Positions 36,628 to 44,238 of a stretch of DNA of 64,000 bases are shown piece after piece; the stretch's first letter is position 1; every line of letters starts with the position of its first letter. The position numbers were made by a program, and so were the translations under genes. Source of the stretch: an uncultured Gammaproteobacteria bacterium (lineage in GTDB: Bacteria; Pseudomonadota; Gammaproteobacteria; Steroidobacterales; XN24); NCBI GenBank assembly GCA_947259915.1, contig CAMYOC010000051.1, positions 98,029 through 162,028 of the forward strand. Reading direction: 5' to 3'. Under the pieces are notes generated by a model. The model worked only from the letters and a program-made list of their open reading frames with translations, searched no databases and was not told where the DNA came from.

Positions 36628-39220
36628 GCAAGGACGTCGCTCGAGAGCACACCTTGCCTCTTGGCGGGCGCGGAGCACGCTGCTCTGGCTCGCGGGCGTG
36701 CTGACCCTGGTTGGATGTCTGTCGGCCGGATCGGCCACTGCCCAGGATGAGCCCTTACTGGGACGCTCGCTGATCGGCGTGATCACCCAGATCGAGGCCG
36801 GGGGTCTCGAGGTCTACTACAGCAGCGACCTGATACGTCAGTGGATGACGGTCAAGTCAGAGCCGACGGCGCGTGGCGGCCGCGCGCTGCTGGAGGAGAT
36901 CCTCGAACCCTACGACCTGACGCTCGAGCCCGGCCCACAAAACAGCGTGCTGATCGTACGCAAGCCGGAACAGGATCGCCCGGAGACGGGGACTATCCTC
37001 GGCCTGGTGCGTGAGTCCGGCACAGCCCGCCGGATCGCAGGCGCGACACTCACACTCGACGGTGGCGCCGAACAGGCAGTGACCTCAATCCGCGGCCATT
37101 TCAGCTTCCCGGGCCTAGAGACCGGCTGGCATACGGTGCGCGTGCTCCAGGATGAAACCGGCCGTGCTGCCGCCACCGCGTCGGTGGAGGTCAAGCCGGG
37201 CAAGATCAGCGTGGTCCAGCTGGATGTCGATACGCCAGACGTCTGGCAGCTGGGATCGGTGGTGGTCAACGCGAGCCGTTACGATCTGGCCCAGCGCGGT
37301 CCGTCGGCCTCGTACTTCTTGCCGGTGGAGCAGATCGAGCAGCTGCCAGATCTGGGCGATGATCCGCTGCGCGCGGTAGCACGGCTGCCGGGGACCGCCA
37401 CCAACGGCTGGTCCGCCAAATCCCATCTGCGTGGCGGCGACATCGACGAGAATCTGGTGTTGTTCGACGGCATGCGTCTGCGCAATCCCTTCCATCTGAA
37501 GGATTTCCAAAGCGTGTTCAGCGCCATCGATCCGGCCGTGATCCAGGGGATGGATGTCTACACCGGCGGTGTGCCGGTCAGCTACGGCGATCGCATGAGC
37601 GGCGTAATCGATATCCGCTCGCTGGAGCCGCCGGTCGGCCGCCAGCATGAGATTTCTCAAAGCCTGTTCAACACATCGCTGATGACCGCCGGCTCATCCG
37701 ACGACGGCCGCGTGGACTGGGCTCTGTCGGCGCGCCGGGGCAATCTGGATCTGGTCCTCGATGTCATCGATTCCAGCATCGGCGATCCGAGCTATTTCGA
37801 CGTCTACTCACGCTTTGGCGTGCAGGCCACCAACACGCTGCGGGTGACCGGCAACATCCTCTACTTTGATGACGACATCAACCTGTCGGACAGCGACAGC
37901 GAAGAGAATGCCGAGGCCAGGTATCGGGACGCTTACTTCTGGGTGCGGCTGGATCACGAGCCGACTCCGGATCTGCGCGGCTGGACCATCGTCTCCCACT
38001 CTCATCTCTATAGCCGACGCAACGGCACGACCGACAAGGATGGTGTAAGCCGCGGCAGTCTTGATGACGACCGCAGCTTTAACATCAGCAGCCTCGAGAG
38101 CAACTGGAATCTGCGGCTCAGCGAGGCGCTGCAGCTCAATGCCGGCGGCGGCGCCACTTATGCAGACGGCAATTATGATTTCACCGACGAGGTGGAGTTC
38201 GACCTGTTGTTTCTGACCCCGGGCGCGCCCACAGACCCGACCCGCAGTAGCGAATTCAATCTCAATCCGGACGGGAACCAATTCTGGCTATATACCGGAG
38301 CCAGGATACGGCTGACCGACGCGTTGACCGGCGAGGCGGGGATACGCTGGGATCGCGAAACCCTGACCGCAGACAACCAGGACCTGTTCAGCCCGCGTCT
38401 GGGGCTGATGTATGAACTTGGTGACAACACCACGCTGCGCGCGAGCTGGGGACGCCATTATCAGACCCAGGGCATCGACGAATTGCAGATCTCCGATGGG
38501 CAAACCCGATACTTCGACGCGCAACGGGCCGATCATCTGGTGGCCGGCATCGAGCATCGCAGCCGCTGGGGCATCGACCTCCGTGTGGAAGCCTACCAGA
38601 AGGACTTTGACCGGCTGCGACCACGCTACGAGAACCTCCTCTTCCCCCGCGTGCTGCTACCCGAACTCAATCCGGACCGGATCGAGATCGACCCCGACAG
38701 CGCCATCGCCCGCGGCGTGGAACTGTCTCTGGTGCGTCGCAACGGCGGACCGCTGGGCTGGTGGCTGAGCTACAGCTATGCCGAAGTGAAAGACAAATTC
38801 TCCGGTCAAAATATCCGTCGCGGCTGGGACCAGCGTGACGCCTATAACGGCGGCATCGACTGGCAATCCGACAGCTGGAACCTGAGCGTCGCGGCGAACT
38901 ACCGCACCGGCTGGCCGACGAGTGGCGTCGAGTTGATCCAGGCTGAGCCCATCGGTCTGGTCGCTGTCGAGCAACGCAACAACGAGCGTTTGAATCACTA
39001 TTTCACGATCGATGCCCGCATCGCCAGGGAATTCGAGCTTCCCAACAGCACGCTCACCGCGTTCTTCGAGGTCACCAATACGCTTGATCGCAATAACGAT
39101 TGCTGCGTCGAATACGAACTGGAAGAGCCCGATGAGGGTGACGCTCCGCCGGACCTGGCGCTGGAAACCCGCGATTATCTGCCCACCCTCCCCTCGATCG
39201 GCTTTATCTGGCGTTTCTAG
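36611..39220 (+). CDS. TonB-dependent outer-membrane receptor with STN and carboxypeptidase-like domains
   Basis: An 869-residue receptor. A signal peptide with a basic N-terminus (cleavage near ATA-QD, about residue 45) is followed by an STN signalling domain (about 48-120), a carboxypeptidase regulatory-like beta domain (about 127-205), a plug domain (SHLRGGDIDENLVLFDGM; about 230-340) and a 22-strand-type barrel ending in the C-terminal Phe of GFIWRF. The STN domain fits signalling through FecR to the ECF factor. The start lies inside the end of the FecR gene. The substrate cannot be read; siderophore, polymer fragment and protein are all possible. Confidence 0.9.
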   Translation: MPRRPRQGRRSRAHLASWRARSTLLWLAGVLTLVGCLSAGSATAQDEPLLGRSLIGVITQIEAGGLEVYYSSDLIRQWMTVKSEPTARGGRALLEEILEPYDLTLEPGPQNSVLIVRKPEQDRPETGTILGLVRESGTARRIAGATLTLDGGAEQAVTSIRGHFSFPGLETGWHTVRVLQDETGRAAATASVEVKPGKISVVQLDVDTPDVWQLGSVVVNASRYDLAQRGPSASYFLPVEQIEQLPDLGDDPLRAVARLPGTATNGWSAKSHLRGGDIDENLVLFDGMRLRNPFHLKDFQSVFSAIDPAVIQGMDVYTGGVPVSYGDRMSGVIDIRSLEPPVGRQHEISQSLFNTSLMTAGSSDDGRVDWALSARRGNLDLVLDVIDSSIGDPSYFDVYSRFGVQATNTLRVTGNILYFDDDINLSDSDSEENAEARYRDAYFWVRLDHEPTPDLRGWTIVSHSHLYSRRNGTTDKDGVSRGSLDDDRSFNISSLESNWNLRLSEALQLNAGGGATYADGNYDFTDEVEFDLLFLTPGAPTDPTRSSEFNLNPDGNQFWLYTGARIRLTDALTGEAGIRWDRETLTADNQDLFSPRLGLMYELGDNTTLRASWGRHYQTQGIDELQISDGQTRYFDAQRADHLVAGIEHRSRWGIDLRVEAYQKDFDRLRPRYENLLFPRVLLPELNPDRIEIDPDSAIARGVELSLVRRNGGPLGWWLSYSYAEVKDKFSGQNIRRGWDQRDAYNGGIDWQSDSWNLSVAANYRTGWPTSGVELIQAEPIGLVAVEQRNNERLNHYFTIDARIAREFELPNSTLTAFFEVTNTLDRNNDCCVEYELEEPDEGDAPPDLALETRDYLPTLPSIGFIWRF

Positions 39221-39365
39221 TCCTGTTACCCCGGCCCAGACGCGGCCTGACCGCCGCGCGCCGGCGACGCCGGGCGGCGTTGCCTGGATCGGCCTGGGCA
39301 CGTAGCCTAAAGCCCGGCGCGGGCTCCACCCGGGCCGACCTGTCCATGGCTGGGGCCGGCGATCG

Positions 39366-40448
39366 ATGAAAGCGCTCTGGATCACGTCGCACAAAGACAC
39401 GCTCAACAGCATCCGCCCGGAAGCGGAGACCCTGCTTGGCCTGGCGCGGGCCGGGGTCGAGTGCGAGATCATGACCCAGGGCGATTCGGTCTATCGGCCG
39501 GCCATGGAAGCCGCCGGGATCCGCGTGATCGATTACGCACCCCGCCACAAGTTTGATCGGGGCGCGGTCAACGTGATCCGTGACGCGCTGATCGCCGGCA
39601 AGCACGACATCCTGCATCTGTTCAACAACAAGGCTATTGCCAGCGGCGTGATGGCGGCGCGCAAGCTGCCGGTGAAGGTGGTCAGCTACCGGGGACAGAC
39701 CGGCAATATCCATCGCTATGATCCGTTCTGCTGGATGACCCATCTCAACCCGCGCATCGATCGCGTGGTCGCGGTAGCGGACGCGGTGCGTGACGACCTG
39801 CGCGAGCTGCGCGCGGATCCGGAACATGTGGTGACCATCTACAAGGGTCACGATCTGCGCTGGTATACGGACACGCCGGCGGACCTGTCCGAATTCGGCA
39901 TCCCCGACGGTGCGTTCGTGGTCGGCGCCGTCGCCAACTACCGTCCGCGGAAAGGCATCGAGGTGCTGATCGAGGCCACCCATCACCTGCCGCAGCACGA
40001 ACCGATCCACGTGCTGCTCGTCGGCGCGGACATGGACAAACCGAAATTAAAGAACCTGATCGACGACAGCCCGATGCGCCGGCGTATCCACATTGCCGGA
40101 TTCCGCGAAGATGCCTGCGCGCTGATCGCCGCCTGTCAGGCCTCTGTTCTGGCCTCGACAAAACGCGAGGGTCTGCCCAAGACAGTGATAGAAGCGATGG
40201 TCTACCGTGTGCCGACCGTCGTCACCGATACCGGTGGCGCAGCCGAACTGGTGGTGGACGGCGAAACAGGTTTCGTGGTGCCGCCCGGTGACGCGGTCGC
40301 GCTGGCCCGGTCGCTGCAATATCTGTGCGAGCATCCGACGGAAGCCGCAGCCATGGGTCGTCACGGGCGCGAGCGCATCGACCGGCATTTCAACATCCGC
40401 GACACCATCGCAAAGACGCTGGACTTATACCAGAATATGATTGAATAA
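39366..40448 (+). CDS. Glycosyltransferase family 4 protein
   Basis: A GT-B fold retaining glycosyltransferase of 360 residues. The N-terminal half has the acceptor-side Rossmann fold. The C-terminal nucleotide-sugar domain includes NYRPRKGIEVLIEA and the E-x7-E motif in KREGLPKTVIEAM, followed by VTDTGGAAELVVDGETGFVVPPGD. It resembles GT4 enzymes of lipopolysaccharide or glycan synthesis, but no other glycan genes are nearby. It lies 145 bp after the receptor gene and is followed by an AT-rich inverted repeat. The acceptor is unknown. Confidence 0.88.
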   Translation: MKALWITSHKDTLNSIRPEAETLLGLARAGVECEIMTQGDSVYRPAMEAAGIRVIDYAPRHKFDRGAVNVIRDALIAGKHDILHLFNNKAIASGVMAARKLPVKVVSYRGQTGNIHRYDPFCWMTHLNPRIDRVVAVADAVRDDLRELRADPEHVVTIYKGHDLRWYTDTPADLSEFGIPDGAFVVGAVANYRPRKGIEVLIEATHHLPQHEPIHVLLVGADMDKPKLKNLIDDSPMRRRIHIAGFREDACALIAACQASVLASTKREGLPKTVIEAMVYRVPTVVTDTGGAAELVVDGETGFVVPPGDAVALARSLQYLCEHPTEAAAMGRHGRERIDRHFNIRDTIAKTLDLYQNMIE

Positions 40449-40455
40449 GTTCCTA

Positions 40456-40485
40456 TAAATTATTGATTAATATATCAATAATTTA
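40456..40485. repeat. AT-rich perfect 12-bp inverted repeat after the glycosyltransferase gene
   Basis: TAAATTATTGAT and its exact reverse complement ATCAATAATTTA are separated by 6 bases (TAATAT). The surrounding 50 bp are almost free of G and C, in strong contrast with the genome. It has no G/C stem, so it is a poor rho-independent terminator. A protein-binding palindrome or a site of DNA bending/melting is possible. Confidence 0.6.
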
Positions 40486-40648
40486 CATTAAATTTTGATG
40501 CCATCAATCAGGCATTAGCGGGAACATTTGTGCTCCCGACCCGGTCCAAAGGGTCTGGTAACATCTTCCGCTCACAGTCTGCGGACCTCGCTCCGCCTGA
40601 CCTGCAAATAGATGTACAAGCTGACCATCCGCAACATGAGGTATGGAA

Positions 40649-41314
40649 ATGGAAGTTAGAGCGACCACAATCGATCGCGCACAGACCCGGACTCTCGGCA
40701 CCAACAAGGTCATCAGCAACACCTACATGCTGCTGTCGCTGACCGTGTTGTTCAGTGCCGGCACCGCCGGCCTGGCCATGGCCACGAATATGCCGCACCC
40801 GGGCCTGATCCTGACACTGGTCGGCTACTTCGGACTGCTGTTCCTGACCACCAAGCTGCGCAACAGCGTCTGGGGCCTGGTCAGCGTGTTCGCCCTGACC
40901 GGCTTTATGGGACTGACCCTTGGGCCGATGTTGAACGCCTATCTCTCGCTGCCCAACGGATCGCAGCTGGTGATGATGGCACTGGGCTCGACCGGCGCGA
41001 TCTTCCTCGGCTTGTCCGCGTATGCGCTCTCCAGCAAACGTGACTTCAGCTTTATGGGCGGATTCCTGATGGCCGGCATCCTGGTCGGCTTCCTGCTCGG
41101 CCTGGGCGCCTACTTTCTGCAGATGCCGGGTCTTGCCCTGGTCGTCTCCGCCATGTTCGTGATGCTGATGGCCGGCCTGATCCTGTTTCAGACGAGCCAG
41201 ATCGTCAACGGCGGCGAAACCAACTACATCATGGCGACGGTCACCTTGTATGTGGCGCTGTTCAATCTGTTCACCAGCCTGCTGCATATACTCGGGGTAC
41301 TCGGCGACGATTAA
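40649..41314 (+). CDS. Bax inhibitor-1/YccA family membrane protein
   Basis: A 221-residue inner-membrane protein with seven predicted helices and the UPF0005/BI-1 layout. ATNMPHPGLILTL, GFMGLTLGPMLNAYLSL and ALFNLFTSLLHILGVLGDD are typical, with the C-terminal acidic motif conserved. Relatives interact with the FtsH protease or act as calcium/proton leaks. I prefer ATG 40649 because GAGG (40638-40641) is well spaced for it; ATG 40643 is too close to that site. A terminator follows at 41356. Confidence 0.9.
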   Translation: MEVRATTIDRAQTRTLGTNKVISNTYMLLSLTVLFSAGTAGLAMATNMPHPGLILTLVGYFGLLFLTTKLRNSVWGLVSVFALTGFMGLTLGPMLNAYLSLPNGSQLVMMALGSTGAIFLGLSAYALSSKRDFSFMGGFLMAGILVGFLLGLGAYFLQMPGLALVVSAMFVMLMAGLILFQTSQIVNGGETNYIMATVTLYVALFNLFTSLLHILGVLGDD

Positions 41315-41355
41315 TTTCGCGACGCGCTAGAATCCGGCGTCCAGAATAGTAGATC

Positions 41356-41393
41356 AGCCCGGGTGTCGAATGTCGGCATCCGGGCTTTCTTTG
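41356..41393 (+). terminator. Rho-independent terminator after the Bax inhibitor-1 family gene
   Basis: Stem AGCCCGGGTG / CATCCGGGCT (10 bp, one G-T pair), 11-base loop, followed by TTCTTTG. It lies 42 bp after the stop codon. Confidence 0.7.
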
Positions 41394-41460
41394 CAGCGGG
41401 TTGCCCCGATCTGCTGGCAAACATGACCACCGAACCCGTATCGACATGGAGTCACGCCTG

Positions 41461-42177
41461 ATGGTTCGTTCCGCCTCTCTTGTGTTTTTAGGGCTGATCG
41501 CTATTAGCACGGCCCACGCCCAGACCATGACCTTGTCCTCCTCCAGCGCCGCCTACCAGGTGACACCGGTCTTCAGCGATGTTGGCTTCTTCGATATAAA
41601 CATCGAGATCGACGCGCCGCTGGCGCCTGGCCTCTATGTGGACCCGGCTATCATCAGCGTCGTCTATCAGGTCACCGGCGTGCTGACCCCCGGCACGCCG
41701 TCCGGTTTCCCGGCCTTCGACCTGCAGCGGAATATGGACGGCGCGGAGTTTTACGCCCAGGGCAGCTCGCTGCGTTTCGAGATCGCCCAATCCGCGGTGC
41801 TCGACGACGGCGTCCAGGCCGCGGAACTCGTCGGCAACGGTATCGTACTGACCTTCAATGCCCGTGAGATCGACACCGGACGTTTCCACCCCGCCCTGCT
41901 CCAGCTCAACGCCAACGGCAGCGGCCGGATCCAAAACTCCGACAACGTGCCGAGTGTGAATCCGCTGGTGGAAGTGGACTTCGGCGAGGAATACATCACC
42001 GATCTGGCCTTCGATCCGGGCAACACGACGCTGATCACGGATCCGGCCGCCGCCCCACCACCCGGTGGCGGCGGCGGTGGCGGTGGCGGCGCCAGCTCGC
42101 TGCTGGATATCGCGGTGCTGATGTTTGTCGCCGGCTACGCCGGGTCAAAAAGACGGCGCGGGTGGCAGAAAAAATGA
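41461..42177 (+). CDS. Secreted protein with Gly-rich, hydrophobic, basic C-terminal sorting-type tail
   Basis: A 238-residue protein. The signal peptide spans residues 1 to about 20 (cleavage near AHA-QT). The mature part looks beta-rich and cohesin-like, with no motif I recognise. The C-terminus has nine consecutive Gly (residues 202-210), then a hydrophobic segment LLDIAVLMFVAGYAG and a KRRR cluster. This three-part tail resembles GlyGly-CTERM-type sorting signals processed by rhombosortase-like proteases. I chose ATG 41461, 10 bases after GGAG. It is convergent with the subtilase gene. No sorting protease is in the window. Confidence 0.7.
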   Translation: MVRSASLVFLGLIAISTAHAQTMTLSSSSAAYQVTPVFSDVGFFDINIEIDAPLAPGLYVDPAIISVVYQVTGVLTPGTPSGFPAFDLQRNMDGAEFYAQGSSLRFEIAQSAVLDDGVQAAELVGNGIVLTFNAREIDTGRFHPALLQLNANGSGRIQNSDNVPSVNPLVEVDFGEEYITDLAFDPGNTTLITDPAAAPPPGGGGGGGGGASSLLDIAVLMFVAGYAGSKRRRGWQKK

Positions 42178-42206
42178 GGCCCGATACCGACTTCCGGTAC
42201 CGGGCC
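42169..42206 (-). terminator. Likely terminator of the subtilase gene
   Basis: Stem GGCCCGATACCG / CGGTACCGGGCC (12 bp, one mismatch), 5-base loop. Read leftward it is followed by TCATTTTTT, the T-run overlapping the last codons of the convergent secreted-protein gene. The hairpin itself can serve both genes. Confidence 0.6.
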
Positions 42207-42274
42207 CGAATGGGCTGCGGAGAGTGCCCTTCGATTCGCCGCGGCGGCCTTCCCGGCCTGCAGCGGCCAATTTC

Positions 42275-43945
42275 TTATTCCTGGTCCACCCAGACGTTGG
42301 TGCGCACCGTCTCGGTCAGCGTGTCGGTCCAGATATAGCCGTCGGTCCAGACGTAGCCATCGGTCCACACATACCCGTCGGTCCACACATAGCCGTCGGT
42401 CCAGATATAGCCATTCGGGCCCACGCTGCCGTCGGTCCAGACATAGGCATCGGTCCACACATAGCCGTCGGTCCACACGTAGGCATCGGTCCAGACGTAG
42501 CCATCGGTCCACACATAGCCGTCGGTCCAGATGTAACCGTCCATGCCCATCAGATAGTAGTTGCCGTCCTCGTCGCGATTGGCGCGACCACCGAAGTGAC
42601 GCTGGCCGGCGAGATCCATGTCGATATCGAGACCACCGTTGGCGCAGCCGGTGGCGTTGCTGTGTGCCGCCGCGTAGGCGTCGACGCGGCCCGCGCCTTG
42701 CTGGAAGATGCTGTAGGCCAGATCACCATTGCTGTCCACTGCCGGCTTTGCGGAGGCCATCAGGCGGCACTTGACGTCGTCCGGGCTCAGACCGGGGTCA
42801 GCGTCGAGGATCAGCGCGGCGATACCGCTAACCACGGCTGCAGCCTGTGAGGTACCGGACATGGTGAAGTACTTGTCATGGTCATGGAATTGGGGATAGC
42901 TGGTGGCCAGTTTGCTCTTTATGCGTGTCCGTGAAACCAGGTGTCCACCCGGGGCTACGATGTCGGGCTTGACGAAGCCTTCCACCGTCGGACCGGCTGC
43001 GGAAAACGAGGCCAGATAGTCATCGCTGGGATCGGTCGGGGTGTAATTGTCGGTCATCGCGCCGACGGTAATCACGTAAGGGTTGTTGCCCGGCACGCCG
43101 ATCTTCATCGCATCCGGGCCCTTGTTGCCGGCCGAAGCCACTACCACGACGCCAGCCTGCCACAGACGCATCACGGCCTGGTTGATCGGGTCCTCCCAAT
43201 AATGGGAGTTTACCTTCGCGCTGAATGACAGGTTCAGCACGCGGATGTTGTATTCGTCCCTCTTGCTCAGGATCCAGTCCAGACCACGCAACACATCTGC
43301 GTAGGTGCCCACGCCGGTGCCGTTGAAGGTCTTGACCGGTACCGCTTTGACGTCGGGCGCGATGCTGTTGAAGCGGCCGGTGCCGTCATCCGAAAAATCC
43401 GTATTGAGGATGATGCTGGCAACGTGGGTCCCGTGTCCGTATTTGTCCAGGTGGGTACCTTCCTGGTCCTTGATTGAGTTGTAACGGCGCAGGGTGCGCG
43501 TCACGCCGGAGGTGTCCTTGTTCAGCTCCGCGATGGCGGCCATGCCGCTGTCGAGTACCGCGACGGTGACAGAACGCCCGGTGTAGCCCTCCGCATGCAA
43601 CCGGTCAGCGCCAACCAGTGCCGGGAAGTTTACATAGGGGCCCATGGTGCCAGCAGCCGTTTCCACACTGCCGTCCGCGGTCACCTGACGCACCGCTTCG
43701 CGGCTGCGCAGGTCTGTCACCTGTTCCGGGGTCAGCGTAGCTGCCACCGCCTCGATGATACCGAGCTCGTGGGTCACATCACCGCCGACGGCAGCGACCA
43801 GTTCGATGGCTTGCCCGGTGCTGTCCGCCCGTACGATATAGCTGGCCGGTTCCTGATTGATCCTGGCGCTGCCAAAGACTATGGCGACGCCGATCGCCAG
43901 CGTACCTGCCATGCCTGCCATGGTGAGCGAAACTCTCTTGGTCAT
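42275..43945 (-). CDS. S8 subtilisin-like serine protease with WTDGY-type hexapeptide repeats
   Basis: A 556-residue secreted or membrane-anchored protease. A signal/anchor helix covers residues about 8-26, an inhibitor-I9-like propeptide about 33-95, and the catalytic domain about 105-430, with Asp in VAVLDSGM, His in GHGTHVAS, Asn in ASAGNKGP and Ser in MSGTSQAAA. All three catalytic residues are present. Residues 469-540 are twelve tandem hexapeptides of the form D-G/A-Y-V/I-W-T, one degenerate (DGSVGP), before a 16-residue tail. The repeats are acidic and aromatic; binding to a surface or glycan is only a guess. Confidence 0.92.
   Translation of the reverse strand: MTKRVSLTMAGMAGTLAIGVAIVFGSARINQEPASYIVRADSTGQAIELVAAVGGDVTHELGIIEAVAATLTPEQVTDLRSREAVRQVTADGSVETAAGTMGPYVNFPALVGADRLHAEGYTGRSVTVAVLDSGMAAIAELNKDTSGVTRTLRRYNSIKDQEGTHLDKYGHGTHVASIILNTDFSDDGTGRFNSIAPDVKAVPVKTFNGTGVGTYADVLRGLDWILSKRDEYNIRVLNLSFSAKVNSHYWEDPINQAVMRLWQAGVVVVASAGNKGPDAMKIGVPGNNPYVITVGAMTDNYTPTDPSDDYLASFSAAGPTVEGFVKPDIVAPGGHLVSRTRIKSKLATSYPQFHDHDKYFTMSGTSQAAAVVSGIAALILDADPGLSPDDVKCRLMASAKPAVDSNGDLAYSIFQQGAGRVDAYAAAHSNATGCANGGLDIDMDLAGQRHFGGRANRDEDGNYYLMGMDGYIWTDGYVWTDGYVWTDAYVWTDGYVWTDAYVWTDGSVGPNGYIWTDGYVWTDGYVWTDGYVWTDGYIWTDTLTETVRTNVWVDQE
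42326..42541 (-). repeat. Twelve tandem 18-bp repeats coding (D-[GA]-Y-[VI]-W-T)n in the subtilase
   Basis: 216 bp of exact-period 18-bp units inside the 3' part of the subtilase gene. Units differ mainly at synonymous third positions (GTC/ATC, TAC/TAT, GGC/GGT) and at GGC versus GCC. One central unit (DGSVGP) and its neighbour (NGYIWT) are degenerate. The reading frame is kept throughout. Confidence 0.9.
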
Positions 43946-44238
43946 CGTCCTGTCCGTCCCGAGTGAAAACTTTGTGCCGGTGTAAACGCATTACTGCGGT
44001 TACCTTCGACGTGGGCACAATTTCACCGGAATTAGGGGTTTTCAGACGTGACAGGGGCGGACGACGCGGCGACGGGTTTTGTGACGTGGTTCAGATAACG
44101 AAGGTGTTAAATAGCGCTTTGCTGGCAATAAAACCCTATAAAACATGAAGTTACGTGAATTTATGCCGATCTTTCCCATGCCCCGGACAGGGCACGCAAA
44201 CCGGTCTTTACGGGAACGGATTGATCTCCGCGCCGGCG
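43946..44238. other. Intergenic region between lpdA and the subtilase gene
   Basis: 293 bp lying upstream of the subtilase start and downstream of lpdA. It is locally AT-rich around 44090-44170. It should contain the subtilase promoter (minus strand) and the lpdA transcript end, but I see neither a convincing -35/-10 pair nor a G/C stem with a T-run. No gene is supported here. Confidence 0.4.

Noticed and set aside
40456..40485. The AT-rich inverted repeat as a rho-independent terminator
   Set aside because: The stem has only one or two G/C pairs, and no proper T-run follows.
42326..42541. Tandem 18-bp repeats as a CRISPR array
   Set aside because: The units abut without spacers, keep a reading frame and encode the end of the subtilase; there are no cas genes.
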